The notes beneath the pieces are model-generated. The model searched no databases. It was given only the letters and a program-made list of their open reading frames with translations, and was not told where the DNA came from. The position numbers and the translations under genes are program-made. Below, piece after piece: positions 1 to 8,951 of a DNA stretch of 64,000 nt. Each line of letters opens with the position of its first letter. The first letter of the stretch is position 1. Origin of the DNA: Paraburkholderia phosphatilytica (GTDB lineage: Bacteria > Pseudomonadota > Gammaproteobacteria > Burkholderiales > Burkholderiaceae); NCBI RefSeq assembly GCF_003443895.1, contig NZ_QQOA01000014.1, positions 1 through 64,000 of the forward strand, in the 5' to 3' direction.

Positions 1-227
1 GCTCAAGAGCGGCCAGAAGCGCAAATCGATCATCGTCGCATGTTGGAAACAAGCCGAGCTGTGGTGATGTCATGACTTACGTAAGTCTCAATAGGCTGCG
101 CATCTGCAGTCGGTACGATACCCACTGGACCTGAATGTCGCGGCATCGGCCTGGGTCATTGCAACATTCGGCCTCGCCGTCACTGTGTAACCATTCCCCG
201 GAAAAGCAGTGCCGGCGAGCGTCATTG

Positions 228-1211
228 TCACAGCCCCGACAGACGCAGCATCTCCTCCGGGTACCGCGCGCCCTGGATGACGATGTTGGCCTTCTGGATC
301 TCGTCGAGGTCGGAGAGATCGAGCGTCACGTTTAACGCTCCGATGTTTTCCTCAAAGCGCGCCAGCTTGCGCGTACCAAATAGCGGTACGATCCATGGCT
401 TCTGTGCCAGCAACCAGGCCAACGCAACCCGGGCCGGGGTCGCATTATGCTTCTCCCCGATCTTGCGGATCAGATCGACCAACTTCTGGTTTGCGATCCG
501 GGCTTCGCTGGCAAAACGCGGCGTCTGCGTGCGGATGTCGGCACTGTCGAACGTGGTGGTCGCGTCGATGCTGCCTGTCAGGAAGCCCTTGCCCAACGGG
601 CTGTACGGCACCAGCCCGATACCCAACTCCTCAATGGTCGGGATAATCTCGGTCTCGGGTTCGCGCGTCCACAACGAATACTCGCTTTGCAGCGCCGCCA
701 GCGGCTGCACCGCATGGGCGCGGCGAATCGATCGGGCACTGGCTTCGGACATGCCGAACCACAGCACCTTGCCTTCGGCGATCAGGTCCTTCACCGTACC
801 TGCAACGTCCTCCACTGGCACGGCGGGATCGACCCGGTGCTGGTAATAGAGATCGACGTGATCGGTGCGCAGCCTCTTGAGGCTCCCCTCAATGGAACGG
901 CGGATCTGCGCTGGCCTGCTGTTGACCCCACCGCGGTGCGCTCCGGTCTCCTGGTCGATGTCCCAGCCGAACTTCGTAGCAATCTTGACCGTGTCACGTA
1001 TCGGTGCAAGCGCTTCGCCAACCATCTCTTCGTTGGTCCACGGGCCATAGACTTCGGCCGTGTCGAAGAAGTCCACGCCGCGCTCGACTGCATGACGGAT
1101 GAGCGCAATCATCTCCGCCCGGTCGGGTAATTCCCGGGCCTTGCCATAGCCCATCGCCCCGAGTGACAGGGCCGAGACCTCCAGACCCTGGCCGAGTTTG
1201 CGTTTCATCAT
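228..1211 (-). CDS. Aldo/keto reductase
   Basis: A 327-residue aldo/keto reductase, a cytosolic NADPH-dependent carbonyl reductase with a TIM-barrel fold. The catalytic tetrad is visible: Asp50 and Tyr55 in FDTAEVYG, Lys80 in ATKFGW and His125 in YYQHRVD. Length is normal for the family and the C-terminus is complete. GGAG lies about 8 nt before the first of two consecutive ATGs, so I took 1211. It heads a same-strand run of small oxidoreductase genes with the amidohydrolase at 1241-2272 just upstream. The physiological substrate cannot be read from sequence. Confidence 0.93.
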   Translation of the reverse strand: MMKRKLGQGLEVSALSLGAMGYGKARELPDRAEMIALIRHAVERGVDFFDTAEVYGPWTNEEMVGEALAPIRDTVKIATKFGWDIDQETGAHRGGVNSRPAQIRRSIEGSLKRLRTDHVDLYYQHRVDPAVPVEDVAGTVKDLIAEGKVLWFGMSEASARSIRRAHAVQPLAALQSEYSLWTREPETEIIPTIEELGIGLVPYSPLGKGFLTGSIDATTTFDSADIRTQTPRFASEARIANQKLVDLIRKIGEKHNATPARVALAWLLAQKPWIVPLFGTRKLARFEENIGALNVTLDLSDLDEIQKANIVIQGARYPEEMLRLSGL

Positions 1212-1240
1212 GTTGCATCTCCTTCGTTCGGCATCCTACT

Positions 1241-2272
1241 TCAAAGGCGCAGCAGGCGCTCAGCATTGCGATGGGCAATCAGCGCCTTTTCGGCATTGCT
1301 GATGGGAAGCGCGTCAATGAAAGCGTGTGCGCCGTCCAGACTCTGGTACGGATAGTCGATGGAGTGCAGGATGCGCCCGGCGCCCATCAAGGAATAAACG
1401 AACTGGAAGTGAGGCATCGTCAGCATGCCACTGGGGGTGACGTACACATGCTCGCGATACGTCTGCACGATCGTGCGACTCAGGCCGGACGCCTCCTGCG
1501 GAATGGAATCCTCCAGGCGCTGGAGATAGAACGGCACCATTTCGCCCCAGTGCCCGCTGATGAGTTGCAGGTTCCGGTAGCGGTCGAACACCCCCGCCAG
1601 CAACAGGCGCACGACATGGATACCGGCTTCGTTGTGCCAACCCCATGCGAACATAGACAGCCGCGCACTCAGCTCACGATCGAATCCTCCATAGTAGGCA
1701 GTCTGCACCGCCGGCAACGGCAAGCCAGGATGAACGAATAGCGGCACCCGCAAGGCGTCGAGCGCAGCCAGGATCGGAGCGTAGCGCGGATCGTCCAGGA
1801 AGGTTTCGCCAGGACGGCCGTTGATGAGCGCCCCTTTCAGGCCGAGATCCTTTACAGCCCTCTCCAGTTCTCGCGCGGCCGCTTCCGGCGCCTGCCATGG
1901 CAGGGTCGCGAAGCCGGCGAAGCGTTCAGGATGTGCCCGTGCCGCCTCGGCCAGCCTGTCATTGGCGGCACGATTCACATCGATGGCCGCCGAGGTGGAA
2001 AGCAGTTGCGGGAACCCACCATAGGAGAGCACCTGCATGTCAATTCCTGCCGCATCCATGTCCGTCAAACGTGCGGCCCCCATGTCCAGCGCCTTTCGGG
2101 CCGACTCGCTGGCCGCCACAACGTGCGGACGACTGTGGTCGGTGACGTGCTGGCCATCGGTCACCCGGATCCCCCAGTCGGGAACATAAGGGGCTTCAGC
2201 CAGTACACGCGGTTGCGCCGTCTTGCCGATCGCCGGATCGAACACGTGCTCTTCAACACATATCAATTTCAT
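1241..2272 (-). CDS. Amidohydrolase-family protein, decarboxylase-type
   Basis: A 343-residue Amidohydro_2 (PF04909) protein. Instead of an N-terminal HxH it has the EEH signature (CVEEHVFDP, residues 5-13) found in non-oxidative decarboxylases such as gamma-resorcylate decarboxylase. The other expected metal or catalytic motifs are present: LFVHPGLP, ISGHWGE and the late Asp in HSIDYPYQS. I infer decarboxylation or hydrolysis of an aromatic acid. The frame is open to 2392, but the ATG at 2272 follows GACGAGG and begins exactly at the conserved MKLICVEEH, so I use it. Confidence 0.85.
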   Translation of the reverse strand: MKLICVEEHVFDPAIGKTAQPRVLAEAPYVPDWGIRVTDGQHVTDHSRPHVVAASESARKALDMGAARLTDMDAAGIDMQVLSYGGFPQLLSTSAAIDVNRAANDRLAEAARAHPERFAGFATLPWQAPEAAARELERAVKDLGLKGALINGRPGETFLDDPRYAPILAALDALRVPLFVHPGLPLPAVQTAYYGGFDRELSARLSMFAWGWHNEAGIHVVRLLLAGVFDRYRNLQLISGHWGEMVPFYLQRLEDSIPQEASGLSRTIVQTYREHVYVTPSGMLTMPHFQFVYSLMGAGRILHSIDYPYQSLDGAHAFIDALPISNAEKALIAHRNAERLLRL

Positions 2273-2488
2273 GGAAGCCTCGTCTGGCTCAGGGAATGTT
2301 GCCAGGCACAAGTCAATGGCCTTGCGCGTCCCGGCCGTGTGAGCGGAGGCACTGGCGTGATGAGCAGCGCAAACCGTAGCGGGATGATTCATTGCAGCCC
2401 GCCCCGACGGGCAAAGGCGACACCGGGGAGCCGATGCCGTCTTTTCTATTGGCCATCTTCGCGAAACACCACCGCAGCCAATCGGCCG

Positions 2489-3178
2489 TCAGGCCGCCGC
2501 CTTCAACCGGGCGATGACTGCCTCGCCCACGCCTCGCGCCGAGGCCGGGTTCTGGCCGGTGATTAGACGGCCGTCGGTGACTACATTCTTCGACCAGTTG
2601 GCGGCTGGCTGATGCAAGGCACCGCGCTGCTTCAGCGTGCTCGCAAGCAGATACGGCACGACCTGGGTGTACTTGACCTCTGCCTCCTCCTCATCGGTGA
2701 AGGCGGCGAACTTCCTGCCAGCGACCAGATACCGGCCATCCGACAAGAGCGCGTTCACCAGTGCAGCCGGGCCGTGGCAGACGGCCGAAACGATGCCACC
2801 GGCTTCCCAGATTTCACGGATGACCTTCTGCACCGCTTCGCTGTCAGCGAAATCCCACATCGTACCGTGGCCGCCAGCGAAGAAGACCGCCGAATAGCGC
2901 GACGGGTCAAGTTCGCCAAGTACCAGGGAATGCGCCAACGCGTCACGAAAACCCCTGTCATTCCAATAACGGGCATTTGTCGGGCAGGACAGGTCAAAGA
3001 AGTCGATCGGTGGATGACCGCCCCGGATCGAGGCGATCTCGACAGGGATGCCGGCAGCCTCGAAGACCTCCAGCGGATGGGTCAACTCGACCATGGCAAA
3101 GCCGGTGGGCTCGCCGCTGTCGCCACGGATCGGGTGGCTGGTCACTACACACAGAACAGGTTTGATCGTGTCTGGCAT
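2489..3178 (-). CDS. DJ-1/PfpI family protein (Hsp31/glyoxalase III-like)
   Basis: A 229-residue type-1 glutamine-amidotransferase-like protein. The nucleophile elbow SAVCHGPAAL gives Cys134 followed by His135. The motif AGGHGTMWDF (residues 101-110) is typical of the Hsp31/glyoxalase III branch, which converts methylglyoxal to lactate or protects proteins from glycation. No signal peptide is seen. The ATG follows CTGAGGAG. It lies 13 nt downstream of the alcohol dehydrogenase gene in a same-strand run, consistent with reactive-aldehyde defence. Confidence 0.88.
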   Translation of the reverse strand: MPDTIKPVLCVVTSHPIRGDSGEPTGFAMVELTHPLEVFEAAGIPVEIASIRGGHPPIDFFDLSCPTNARYWNDRGFRDALAHSLVLGELDPSRYSAVFFAGGHGTMWDFADSEAVQKVIREIWEAGGIVSAVCHGPAALVNALLSDGRYLVAGRKFAAFTDEEEAEVKYTQVVPYLLASTLKQRGALHQPAANWSKNVVTDGRLITGQNPASARGVGEAVIARLKAAA

Positions 3179-3190
3179 GTTTTCTACTCC

Positions 3191-4240
3191 TCAGGACCTG
3201 ATTGAAGCCATGTCGATGACGAAGCGATATTTCACGTCGCTCTTCAACATGCGCTCGTAGGCCTGGTTGATGTTCTGGATGGGGATGATTTCAATGTCCG
3301 AGACGATGCCGTGTGAGCCGCAGAAATCGAGCATCTGCTGCGTTTCCGGCACACCGCCAATGAACGAGCCGGAGATCGCCCGGCGGCCGCGCACGACGCC
3401 CCCTGCATTCACCGGCGTGCCGAGCGGCCCCATGTAACCGACCAGGACAAGCACACCTTCGAGTGCCAGCGTCGGCATGTAGGGATTGACGTCATGGTCA
3501 TAGGGAACCGTATCGATGACCACATCGAAGCGACCCGCGACGGCTTTCATCTGGGCTGGATCGCTCGACAGCACGACATGGTCAGCGCCCAGGCGGAAGG
3601 CGTCTTCTTCCTTACCCGCCGACCGGGTGAACAGGGTCACGTCGGCGCCGAGCGCCTTGGCGAGTTTCAGCGCCATGTGCCCGAGTCCACCGAGACCGAT
3701 GACCGCGACCTTGCTGTCCTTGCCCACGTTCCAGCGGTGCAGCGGCGACCAGGTGGTGATGCCGGCGCACAGCAGCGGCGCAGCGCCGGCTGGATCCAGC
3801 CCATCGGGCAGCAACAGCACGAACCTGTCCCGCACGACAATGGATTCGGCGTAACCGCCGTAGGTGACGCCACGGTCCTCGCGGTCAATGCTGTTGTAGG
3901 TGAACGTTGGGCCCTCGACGCAGTCCTGCTCCCAGCCTTTCAGGCAAGGCTTGCAGTGCTGGCAGGAATCCACCATGCAACCCACGCCCACCATGTCTCC
4001 CGCCTTGAAGCGGGAGACATCCGCCCCGACCTGCCGCACGCGACCGATGATCTCGTGCCCCGGAACGATCGGATACGTCGTGAAGCCGCCATGGTTGCGC
4101 GCCAGGTGCAGGTCGGTGTGGCAGACACCGCAATAGAGGATGTCGATGACAACGTCATCAGGCCGTGGCGCGCGTCGTTCGAAAGCAAAGCGTTCGAGCG
4201 ACCCGACGGCGGATTGAGCAGCGAAGCCCTGTACGGTCAT
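3191..4240 (-). CDS. NAD(P)-dependent zinc alcohol dehydrogenase (YahK/CAD type)
   Basis: A 349-residue medium-chain zinc dehydrogenase resembling cinnamyl-alcohol/YahK aldehyde reductases. Catalytic zinc ligands are in CGVCHTD and GHE. The structural zinc site is the four-cysteine stretch SCQHCKPCLKGWEQDC. The nucleotide fold is GLGGLGH. It probably reduces aldehydes to alcohols with NADPH. The frame is open upstream to 4306, but homology begins at MTVQGFAAQ (4240). The ribosome-binding site is weak, so the start is less certain than the identity. Confidence 0.9.
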   Translation of the reverse strand: MTVQGFAAQSAVGSLERFAFERRAPRPDDVVIDILYCGVCHTDLHLARNHGGFTTYPIVPGHEIIGRVRQVGADVSRFKAGDMVGVGCMVDSCQHCKPCLKGWEQDCVEGPTFTYNSIDREDRGVTYGGYAESIVVRDRFVLLLPDGLDPAGAAPLLCAGITTWSPLHRWNVGKDSKVAVIGLGGLGHMALKLAKALGADVTLFTRSAGKEEDAFRLGADHVVLSSDPAQMKAVAGRFDVVIDTVPYDHDVNPYMPTLALEGVLVLVGYMGPLGTPVNAGGVVRGRRAISGSFIGGVPETQQMLDFCGSHGIVSDIEIIPIQNINQAYERMLKSDVKYRFVIDMASIRS

Positions 4241-4324
4241 GATAAGGATTCTCTGGTTCGTGAGGCAGGCCACACGACTCGCACCGCGCGACAGATATTT
4301 CGACATCCGCGGCGCGGACGGGTC

Positions 4325-4624
4325 TCAGCCTTTATCTGGCGCGAACAACGTTTCCCAGTTGGTGAAGGGGCCCAGCGGGATCACTTCCCAGCCGATGAGC
4401 CCGGCTCTGGCGAGCGGAAACTCAGCCAGTGCGGCCTTGGCAGCGTCGACTGATTCGGCTTCGGCGATGATCGCGACGCCGGGACGGTCCTGCCGGAAGT
4501 AGATGTCGCGGATGATGCCACCCTTGTACATCTGCCAGGCATGCCGGGCTTCATCCGCCATATGCGGCGCGTATTTCTCCTTCGTGGCGCCCGGTTGCGG
4601 GACATCGAGGCAAAGCAGCTTCAT
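4325..4624 (-). CDS. Small ferredoxin-like-fold protein, muconolactone-isomerase-like
   Basis: A 99-residue protein with the alternating beta-alpha-beta pattern of the dimeric alpha/beta-barrel superfamily (muconolactone isomerase, YciI, EthD relatives). The middle part, about residues 45-90 (IIAEAESVDAAKAALAEFP, then GWEVIPLGPF), is the conserved segment. AGGAG lies 9 nt before the ATG. The function is unknown. It sits between the alcohol dehydrogenase and the flavodoxin, and I infer a role with a small aromatic or quinone compound. Confidence 0.75.
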   Translation of the reverse strand: MKLLCLDVPQPGATKEKYAPHMADEARHAWQMYKGGIIRDIYFRQDRPGVAIIAEAESVDAAKAALAEFPLARAGLIGWEVIPLGPFTNWETLFAPDKG

Positions 4625-4659
4625 GGTCTTGACTCCTGGTTGGCTGGAACTCGAACCGT

Positions 4660-5229
4660 TCAGGCCGGATTGAACCGGCGGACCGTCACGGCAACACGCT
4701 TGCCTAGGTAAGAGGCAGTGTCGAGATCGCTTCGGATCGGCGTGAGATCGGCGCTTTGGTCGTTGTTGGACTGCGTCATCACGCCGAGCCAGCTTCCATG
4801 CCGATTGAGGTCGTTCTCACTGCCCGTGCTGCTGCTGTTGCCCGGCATCAAGTCCAGGCCGACCCAGACCATTCCATGCTGGGCGGCGAACAGCGAGATG
4901 GAAACGAGCGAATTCAGCTTATCGCCGTGCTGCGCGCCGGAATTGGTGAATCCCGCGGCAAGCTTGTCGCGCCACTTGAGTTCGAACCACGCGGCTTTGG
5001 TGGAATCCTCGAAAAACTGCTTGAAGCGGGCACTGATCATGCCGTTGTATGTCGGCGAGCCAAAGATGATCGCATCGCTCTTCTCCAGCAGATCCCAATC
5101 CATCGGAGCGTCCGCAACGGCGACGAGCTTGACCTGCGCCCCTTCCACTTCTCCAGCCCCTTTGGCAACGGCCTCGGCCACTTTTGCCGTATGGCCATAC
5201 CCACTGTCGTACACAATCGAAATCAACAT
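4660..5229 (-). CDS. Flavodoxin-family NAD(P)H:quinone oxidoreductase, WrbA-like
   Basis: A 189-residue flavodoxin-like FMN protein. The phosphate loop is YDSGYGHTAKVAEAV near the N-terminus, and GSPTYNGMISARFKQFFE is the WrbA-type second FMN loop. It probably reduces quinones by two electrons. I chose ATG 5229 (MLISIVYD), preceded by AAGGG, over the upstream 5262. It diverges from the LysR gene at 5418, whose product is its likely regulator. The 188-nt gap contains an exact palindrome (5333-5344). Confidence 0.88.
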   Translation of the reverse strand: MLISIVYDSGYGHTAKVAEAVAKGAGEVEGAQVKLVAVADAPMDWDLLEKSDAIIFGSPTYNGMISARFKQFFEDSTKAAWFELKWRDKLAAGFTNSGAQHGDKLNSLVSISLFAAQHGMVWVGLDLMPGNSSSTGSENDLNRHGSWLGVMTQSNNDQSADLTPIRSDLDTASYLGKRVAVTVRRFNPA

Positions 5230-5332
5230 CTGTCTGCCCTTGTTTTTTGATGTGAAACACAAGCGGTCGTCAGCCGGACTGCCTCTAGCAAAAGGCCCGT
5301 TCCGGCTCGACAGAAAGCACTTGCCGCGTACT

Positions 5333-5344
5333 TACTTTAAAGTA
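5333..5344. promoter_or_regulatory. 12-bp palindrome, candidate LysR operator
   Basis: TACTTTAAAGTA is an exact inverted repeat in an AT-rich island between the divergent flavodoxin and LysR genes. It lies 73 nt before the LysR ATG. The position and the T-N10-A ends suit a LysR-type autoregulatory box. Assignment is by position only. Confidence 0.45.
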
Positions 5345-5417
5345 GAATTTAATTATGCATTGGCGGAAAATATTCCCATCAATGCTTCATTTTCTTCTAC
5401 AACTGCAGGTATTCACC

Positions 5418-6383
5418 ATGCGGGACAGATTCGACGGCGTGCAGTTGTTCGTGGAGGTTGTCGAGGCCGGGGGCTTTGCGAAAGCCGGGGAACGGCTTTC
5501 GTTGACGCGCTCGGCCGTCGGAAAGGCGATCGCGCGGATGGAAGAGCGACTGGGTGTCCAACTCTTCCAGCGGACCACACGAACTCAATGCCTGACAGAG
5601 GACGGCCAACAGTATTACGAGCGCTGTTTGCGGGCGATCGAGGAACTGCGTGCGGGCGAGACCATGCTGGAGAACGGACGGCGGGAAGTGGTTGGCAAGT
5701 TGCGCGTCACCCTGCCTGTCCTCTTCGGCCGCTACTGCGTCGCGCCCATCCTGCGCGCCTACGCACGCCATCATCCCAAGCTCGAACTGGAATTGAATTT
5801 CACTGACCGCCAGGTGGATCTGATCGCGGAGGGCTTCGACCTCGCCGTGCGCAATGGCCGCCTTGACAACGGCTCTACCCTGCGCGCGCGCCGCCTGGTC
5901 AACCAGCGAAAGGTGCTGTGTGCGTCGCCAGCCTATCTGGTGGAGCGCAGCGAGCCGCATACGCTCGCCGACCTCATGAAGCATGAACTGCTCCCGTACT
6001 GGCGCAACGACCATGCACTGGCCTGGCAACTCCCCGACGCGTCCGGTGCATTGGTCGACGTCCGGGTGGCCTCACGTCTGCGCCTGAACGATCTGGAGGT
6101 GATCGCGGACGCTGCCGTTGAGGGTATGGGCCTGGCGTGGCTTCCCTTCTGGTTGATCCGCGAGCGGATGCAGCGAGGTGAACTCGTCGAAATATGGGGC
6201 GATCGGCCGAGCGCCGCCATGGAGTGCTACGCGGTCTGGCCCGCTGCCCAGTACCTGCCGCTGCGATCACGCCTTGCAATCGACGTGCTGGCCGAGGAAC
6301 TGGAGAAATTCCCGGGCAACAGGGCCCAAGGCGATTTCAACGGCAACTCACCATCTGTGACATCGAAAATCACTAACCCTTGA
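5418..6383 (+). CDS. LysR-family transcriptional regulator
   Basis: A 321-residue LysR regulator. The winged helix-turn-helix covers about residues 1-60 (FVEVVEAGGFAKAGERLSL, SAVGKAIARMEERLGVQLF), followed by the periplasmic-binding-protein-like effector domain. The ATG at 5418 aligns with the usual start. The ORF extends to 5355, but that leader does not look like LysR sequence. The divergent flavodoxin gene is the natural target, and quinone or oxidative stress is the inferred signal. Confidence 0.92.
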   Translation: MRDRFDGVQLFVEVVEAGGFAKAGERLSLTRSAVGKAIARMEERLGVQLFQRTTRTQCLTEDGQQYYERCLRAIEELRAGETMLENGRREVVGKLRVTLPVLFGRYCVAPILRAYARHHPKLELELNFTDRQVDLIAEGFDLAVRNGRLDNGSTLRARRLVNQRKVLCASPAYLVERSEPHTLADLMKHELLPYWRNDHALAWQLPDASGALVDVRVASRLRLNDLEVIADAAVEGMGLAWLPFWLIRERMQRGELVEIWGDRPSAAMECYAVWPAAQYLPLRSRLAIDVLAEELEKFPGNRAQGDFNGNSPSVTSKITNP

Positions 6384-6399
6384 GCCAAGGACCTATCAC

Positions 6400-6710
6400 A
6401 TGGTGAATCGACAACGACAGAATGCTGCGGTACTTGCCACCGGCATGATCTGTTGCATCGGAATGAATGCGATGCACGCGCAGGAAACGGACAAACCCGT
6501 AGTGCGCGTCGCCGAACTGATGATTGACCCAGCCAACCTTGACGCCTACAAAGCGGCTGTCAAGGAAGAGATGGATTAATCCATCCGTATCGAGCCCAGT
6601 GTGCTCGCCATCTATTCGGTCACGGAGAAAGACAAGTCCACTTGTTGATGCCTCGATACATGACGCCTGCCCAAAGACCGAGGCGTATTGTGGCAACTGC
6701 TTTGGGAATG
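6400..6710 (+). pseudogene. Decayed antibiotic-biosynthesis-monooxygenase (quinol monooxygenase-like) gene
   Basis: The ATG at 6400, 16 nt after the LysR stop, opens a 59-codon frame with a secretion signal (GMICCIGMNAMHAQ) and the start of an ABM domain (VVRVAELMIDPANLDAYKAA). An in-frame TAA at 6577-6579 interrupts it. Reading on gives SIRIEPSVLAIYSVTEKD, the next conserved ABM block, then a TGA at 6646. The tail continues in another frame (KTEAY near 6680). I read this as a secreted quinol-monooxygenase-like gene with a nonsense codon and at least one frameshift. Confidence 0.7.
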
Positions 6711-6716
6711 GAGCAA

Positions 6717-7394
6717 TCAGTTCCCCGGCGCGATAGCAAGCTGTCGATCCAGCGCCTCTTGCGCACGCCGTGCAACGTTTCCGTCTACGCGATTACCCAA
6801 CACTTTCCCTACCTGCCGCAACTGATTCGCAGTAAAGCCGACGTTCATGCTGATGCGCATGTGGGCCTGTAGCTGCGAATCGACTCCGGATAACGCGGAA
6901 AGCATGCTCACGGTGGCAAGTTCACGGCTCTGCCAGTCAAGGTTATCGCGCTCGAAGATATCCCCAAATAGATGGGTCTTAAGATACGCATCAATCGCAG
7001 GGGCGAATTCGAACAGTTTCCCCTTAACCGGGCTGCCCGACAGTTTGGTCTGGTTCGCGGTGCCCGCGGCAAGCAGGGCATCTCCAGTAGGAATGGGAGA
7101 GCTGGGTTGGCGGCCCGCCGCATCCGCGATTCCGCGCTGCTTGCGCATATCCAGCACTTTCATCAGTTCTGCCAAAGCGTTAAGGCTTCTCGGAAAGCCA
7201 GCGTAGGCGTATAGCTGCACCAGAATCTCCTTGGCTTCGCCGACCGTCAAGCCCGCGTCCAGGCCATGGTCCAGGGAAGTATTCAGACTGGCAATGTTGC
7301 CGGCGGCTGCGAACGCGGCAATCGGCACGATCGCCTGCTGGCGGTCGGTCAGCGTTTCAGAAGCAGATGGTGAGATGGTACCGGTATTCGACAT
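6717..7394 (-). CDS. Carboxymuconolactone decarboxylase family protein, two-domain
   Basis: A 225-residue protein with two CMD/AhpD-like helical repeats, one at about residues 25-90 (GLTVGEAKEILVQLYAYAGFPRSLNAL) and one at about 140-215. The CxxC of peroxidatic AhpD proteins is absent, so a peroxidase role is unlikely. Family members next to cupin genes usually have unknown substrates. AAGGA precedes the ATG. It lies downstream of the secreted cupin gene on the same strand. It is intact although both outer neighbours (6400-6710 and 8069-8834) are broken. Confidence 0.85.
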   Translation of the reverse strand: MSNTGTISPSASETLTDRQQAIVPIAAFAAAGNIASLNTSLDHGLDAGLTVGEAKEILVQLYAYAGFPRSLNALAELMKVLDMRKQRGIADAAGRQPSSPIPTGDALLAAGTANQTKLSGSPVKGKLFEFAPAIDAYLKTHLFGDIFERDNLDWQSRELATVSMLSALSGVDSQLQAHMRISMNVGFTANQLRQVGKVLGNRVDGNVARRAQEALDRQLAIAPGN

Positions 7395-7499
7395 GTCTTC
7401 AATCCTTCGTTTGTTGAGGGGAAGCTTGATGTTGCTGCCACGCTCACGATTACGGCCAATGCCGTAACCTGCGCGCGTTTCGTTAGTTTCCTTCGGCGC

Positions 7500-8006
7500 T
7501 TACCGTGCGTCGTATTGCTCATCGGTGACTTTCTCCATCCATGAAACGTTCTTGCCAGCAACCGCGCCTGTCACAGCCAGATGAGTCATGGCGGAATTGG
7601 GCGCGGCGCCATGCCAGTGTTTCACGCCCGGTGGGCACCAGATCAGGTCGCCCGGCCGGACTTCCTGGACTGGTTTTCCCCACTCCTGTATGAGCCCCAC
7701 TCCTGATATCACAAGCAGTCGTTGGCCCGCCGGATGGGTGTGCCAGGCAGAACGCGCTCCGGGCTCGAAACTCACCAGCCCACCCGAGACGTTGCTGTTC
7801 CCGTCTGCCGACCAGACAGGGTCCACTCGTACCTGGCCGGTGAAGTTCTCGGTGGAACCAGTCACCGAAACCCGCGCACCGGCTCGTGTGATCTTCTGCT
7901 GCGCATCGGCAAGCACCATGTCGTTCGCCCACACCTCTACTGCACCTGTCAGGAATGTTTGCAGGACTACGAAGGTCAATGCGAAGCGCAGAGGCGAAGC
8001 ATTCAT
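7500..8006 (-). CDS. Secreted cupin-domain protein
   Basis: A 168-residue single cupin. ATG 8006 opens a classical signal peptide (RFALTFVVLQTFLTGAVEVWA), so the product should be periplasmic. The cupin metal motifs are WHTHPAGQRLLVISG and PGDLIWCPPGVKHWHGA, with His and Glu/Gln ligands. It pairs with the CMD-family gene downstream, a frequent combination in proteobacteria. The open frame extends to 8144 but lacks homology there. Confidence 0.86.
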   Translation of the reverse strand: MNASPLRFALTFVVLQTFLTGAVEVWANDMVLADAQQKITRAGARVSVTGSTENFTGQVRVDPVWSADGNSNVSGGLVSFEPGARSAWHTHPAGQRLLVISGVGLIQEWGKPVQEVRPGDLIWCPPGVKHWHGAAPNSAMTHLAVTGAVAGKNVSWMEKVTDEQYDAR

Positions 8007-8068
8007 AGAAGGCACCCGTTTCAAAGTGATCGACGTCGCAGCCCGAATCAGGCCCGCTAGTCCGACAG

Positions 8069-8834
8069 TCAATGAGCGGTGAAGCCACCGTCGATTGCAA
8101 GGGCGTGACCTATCACGAAGGTTGACCCAGTACTGCAAAGCCAAAGCACCGCATCCGCGATTTCCTCTACGCGCCCAAGCCGTCCGATCGGCTGCTCGCG
8201 AAGGATCTCCTTCATGTCATCGGCCTGCTTTTCCAGCATCGCAGAGACCATTGGAGTATCGAAGGTACCAGGGCAAACTGCGTTGATGCGGATCCCGCGT
8301 GGCGCGTATTCCTGGGCCGCGCTTCGCGTTAGCCCGATCACACCGTGTTTCGACGCGTGATAGGGCGCCCGGCCAGGAAGTCCCACGAGGCTTCCGAGGG
8401 AAGAGCAGTTGACGATTGCGCCGCTGCCCTGTTTTCTCATGTGGCTCAACTCGTGTTTCATGCAAGCCCAGACGCCTCGCAGGTTCACGGCGGTGACTCT
8501 TTCGAAATTTTCTGCAGGTTCGTCTGCTGCATCGCTAGGCGGCACCTGAATCCCAGCGTTGTTGAAGGCCGCGTCCAGGCGGCCGAACGTCGCCACCGTC
8601 CGATTTACCATCTCGGCAACCTGCGCTTCATCGGTCACGTCGCAAGGCACGCCAGCACCCGGTGCGCTGGAACGCTCAACGAATCCACCGCGTGGTGCAG
8701 GGCATCGGCATTGACATCTGCGAGCGTTACGGACGCCCCCGCCTGCGCGAACGCCCTGGCCGTCGCGAGCCCCATTCCGGATGCCGCACCAGTGACCAGC
8801 GCGATCTGCCCGGAAAATCGAATGTAACCTGCAC
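8069..8834 (-). pseudogene. Short-chain dehydrogenase gene with two frameshifts
   Basis: A complete SDR can be reassembled from three frames. GGAGGAAGTATC precedes a GTG at 8834 that reads VQVTFDF. After a T4 run (8814-8817) the next frame gives SGQIALVTGAASGMG, the TGxxxGxG cofactor motif. At about 8651-8657 the frame changes again to GVPCDVTDEAQVAEMV and continues through NNAG and YHASKHG (YxxxK catalytic pair) to DGGFTAH and the stop at 8069. One missing base at each point would restore about 255 residues. It may be a true pseudogene or two sequencing indels. Confidence 0.8.
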
Positions 8835-8951
8835 GATACTTCCTCCGTATTTGTTGACTTGAACGTTCCGACAACCATGGGGGACGTTCCAGCGGTGCCC
8901 GCTCGAACGCTTCCGCCATACATCCGTCCTGCCGGCCCTTGACGTCCAATA

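Noticed and set aside
1..67. Open frame at the left edge ending in TGA (reads KSGQKRKSIIVACWKQAELW)
   Set aside because: It is only about 21 codons with no recognisable family. It may be the tail of a gene outside the window, but nothing supports it. The stretch to 227 shows no other gene.
3494..4453. 319-codon plus-strand frame opposite the alcohol dehydrogenase gene
   Set aside because: It is a shadow frame caused by high GC at third positions. The minus strand encodes a full zinc dehydrogenase with all motifs.
5262..5355. GTTTTTTGATGTGAAAC-like sequence near the flavodoxin start as a tenth operator
   Set aside because: The invariant C at position 5 is T, and the left arm is just a T-run. 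The locus is also outside the region where true copies occur.
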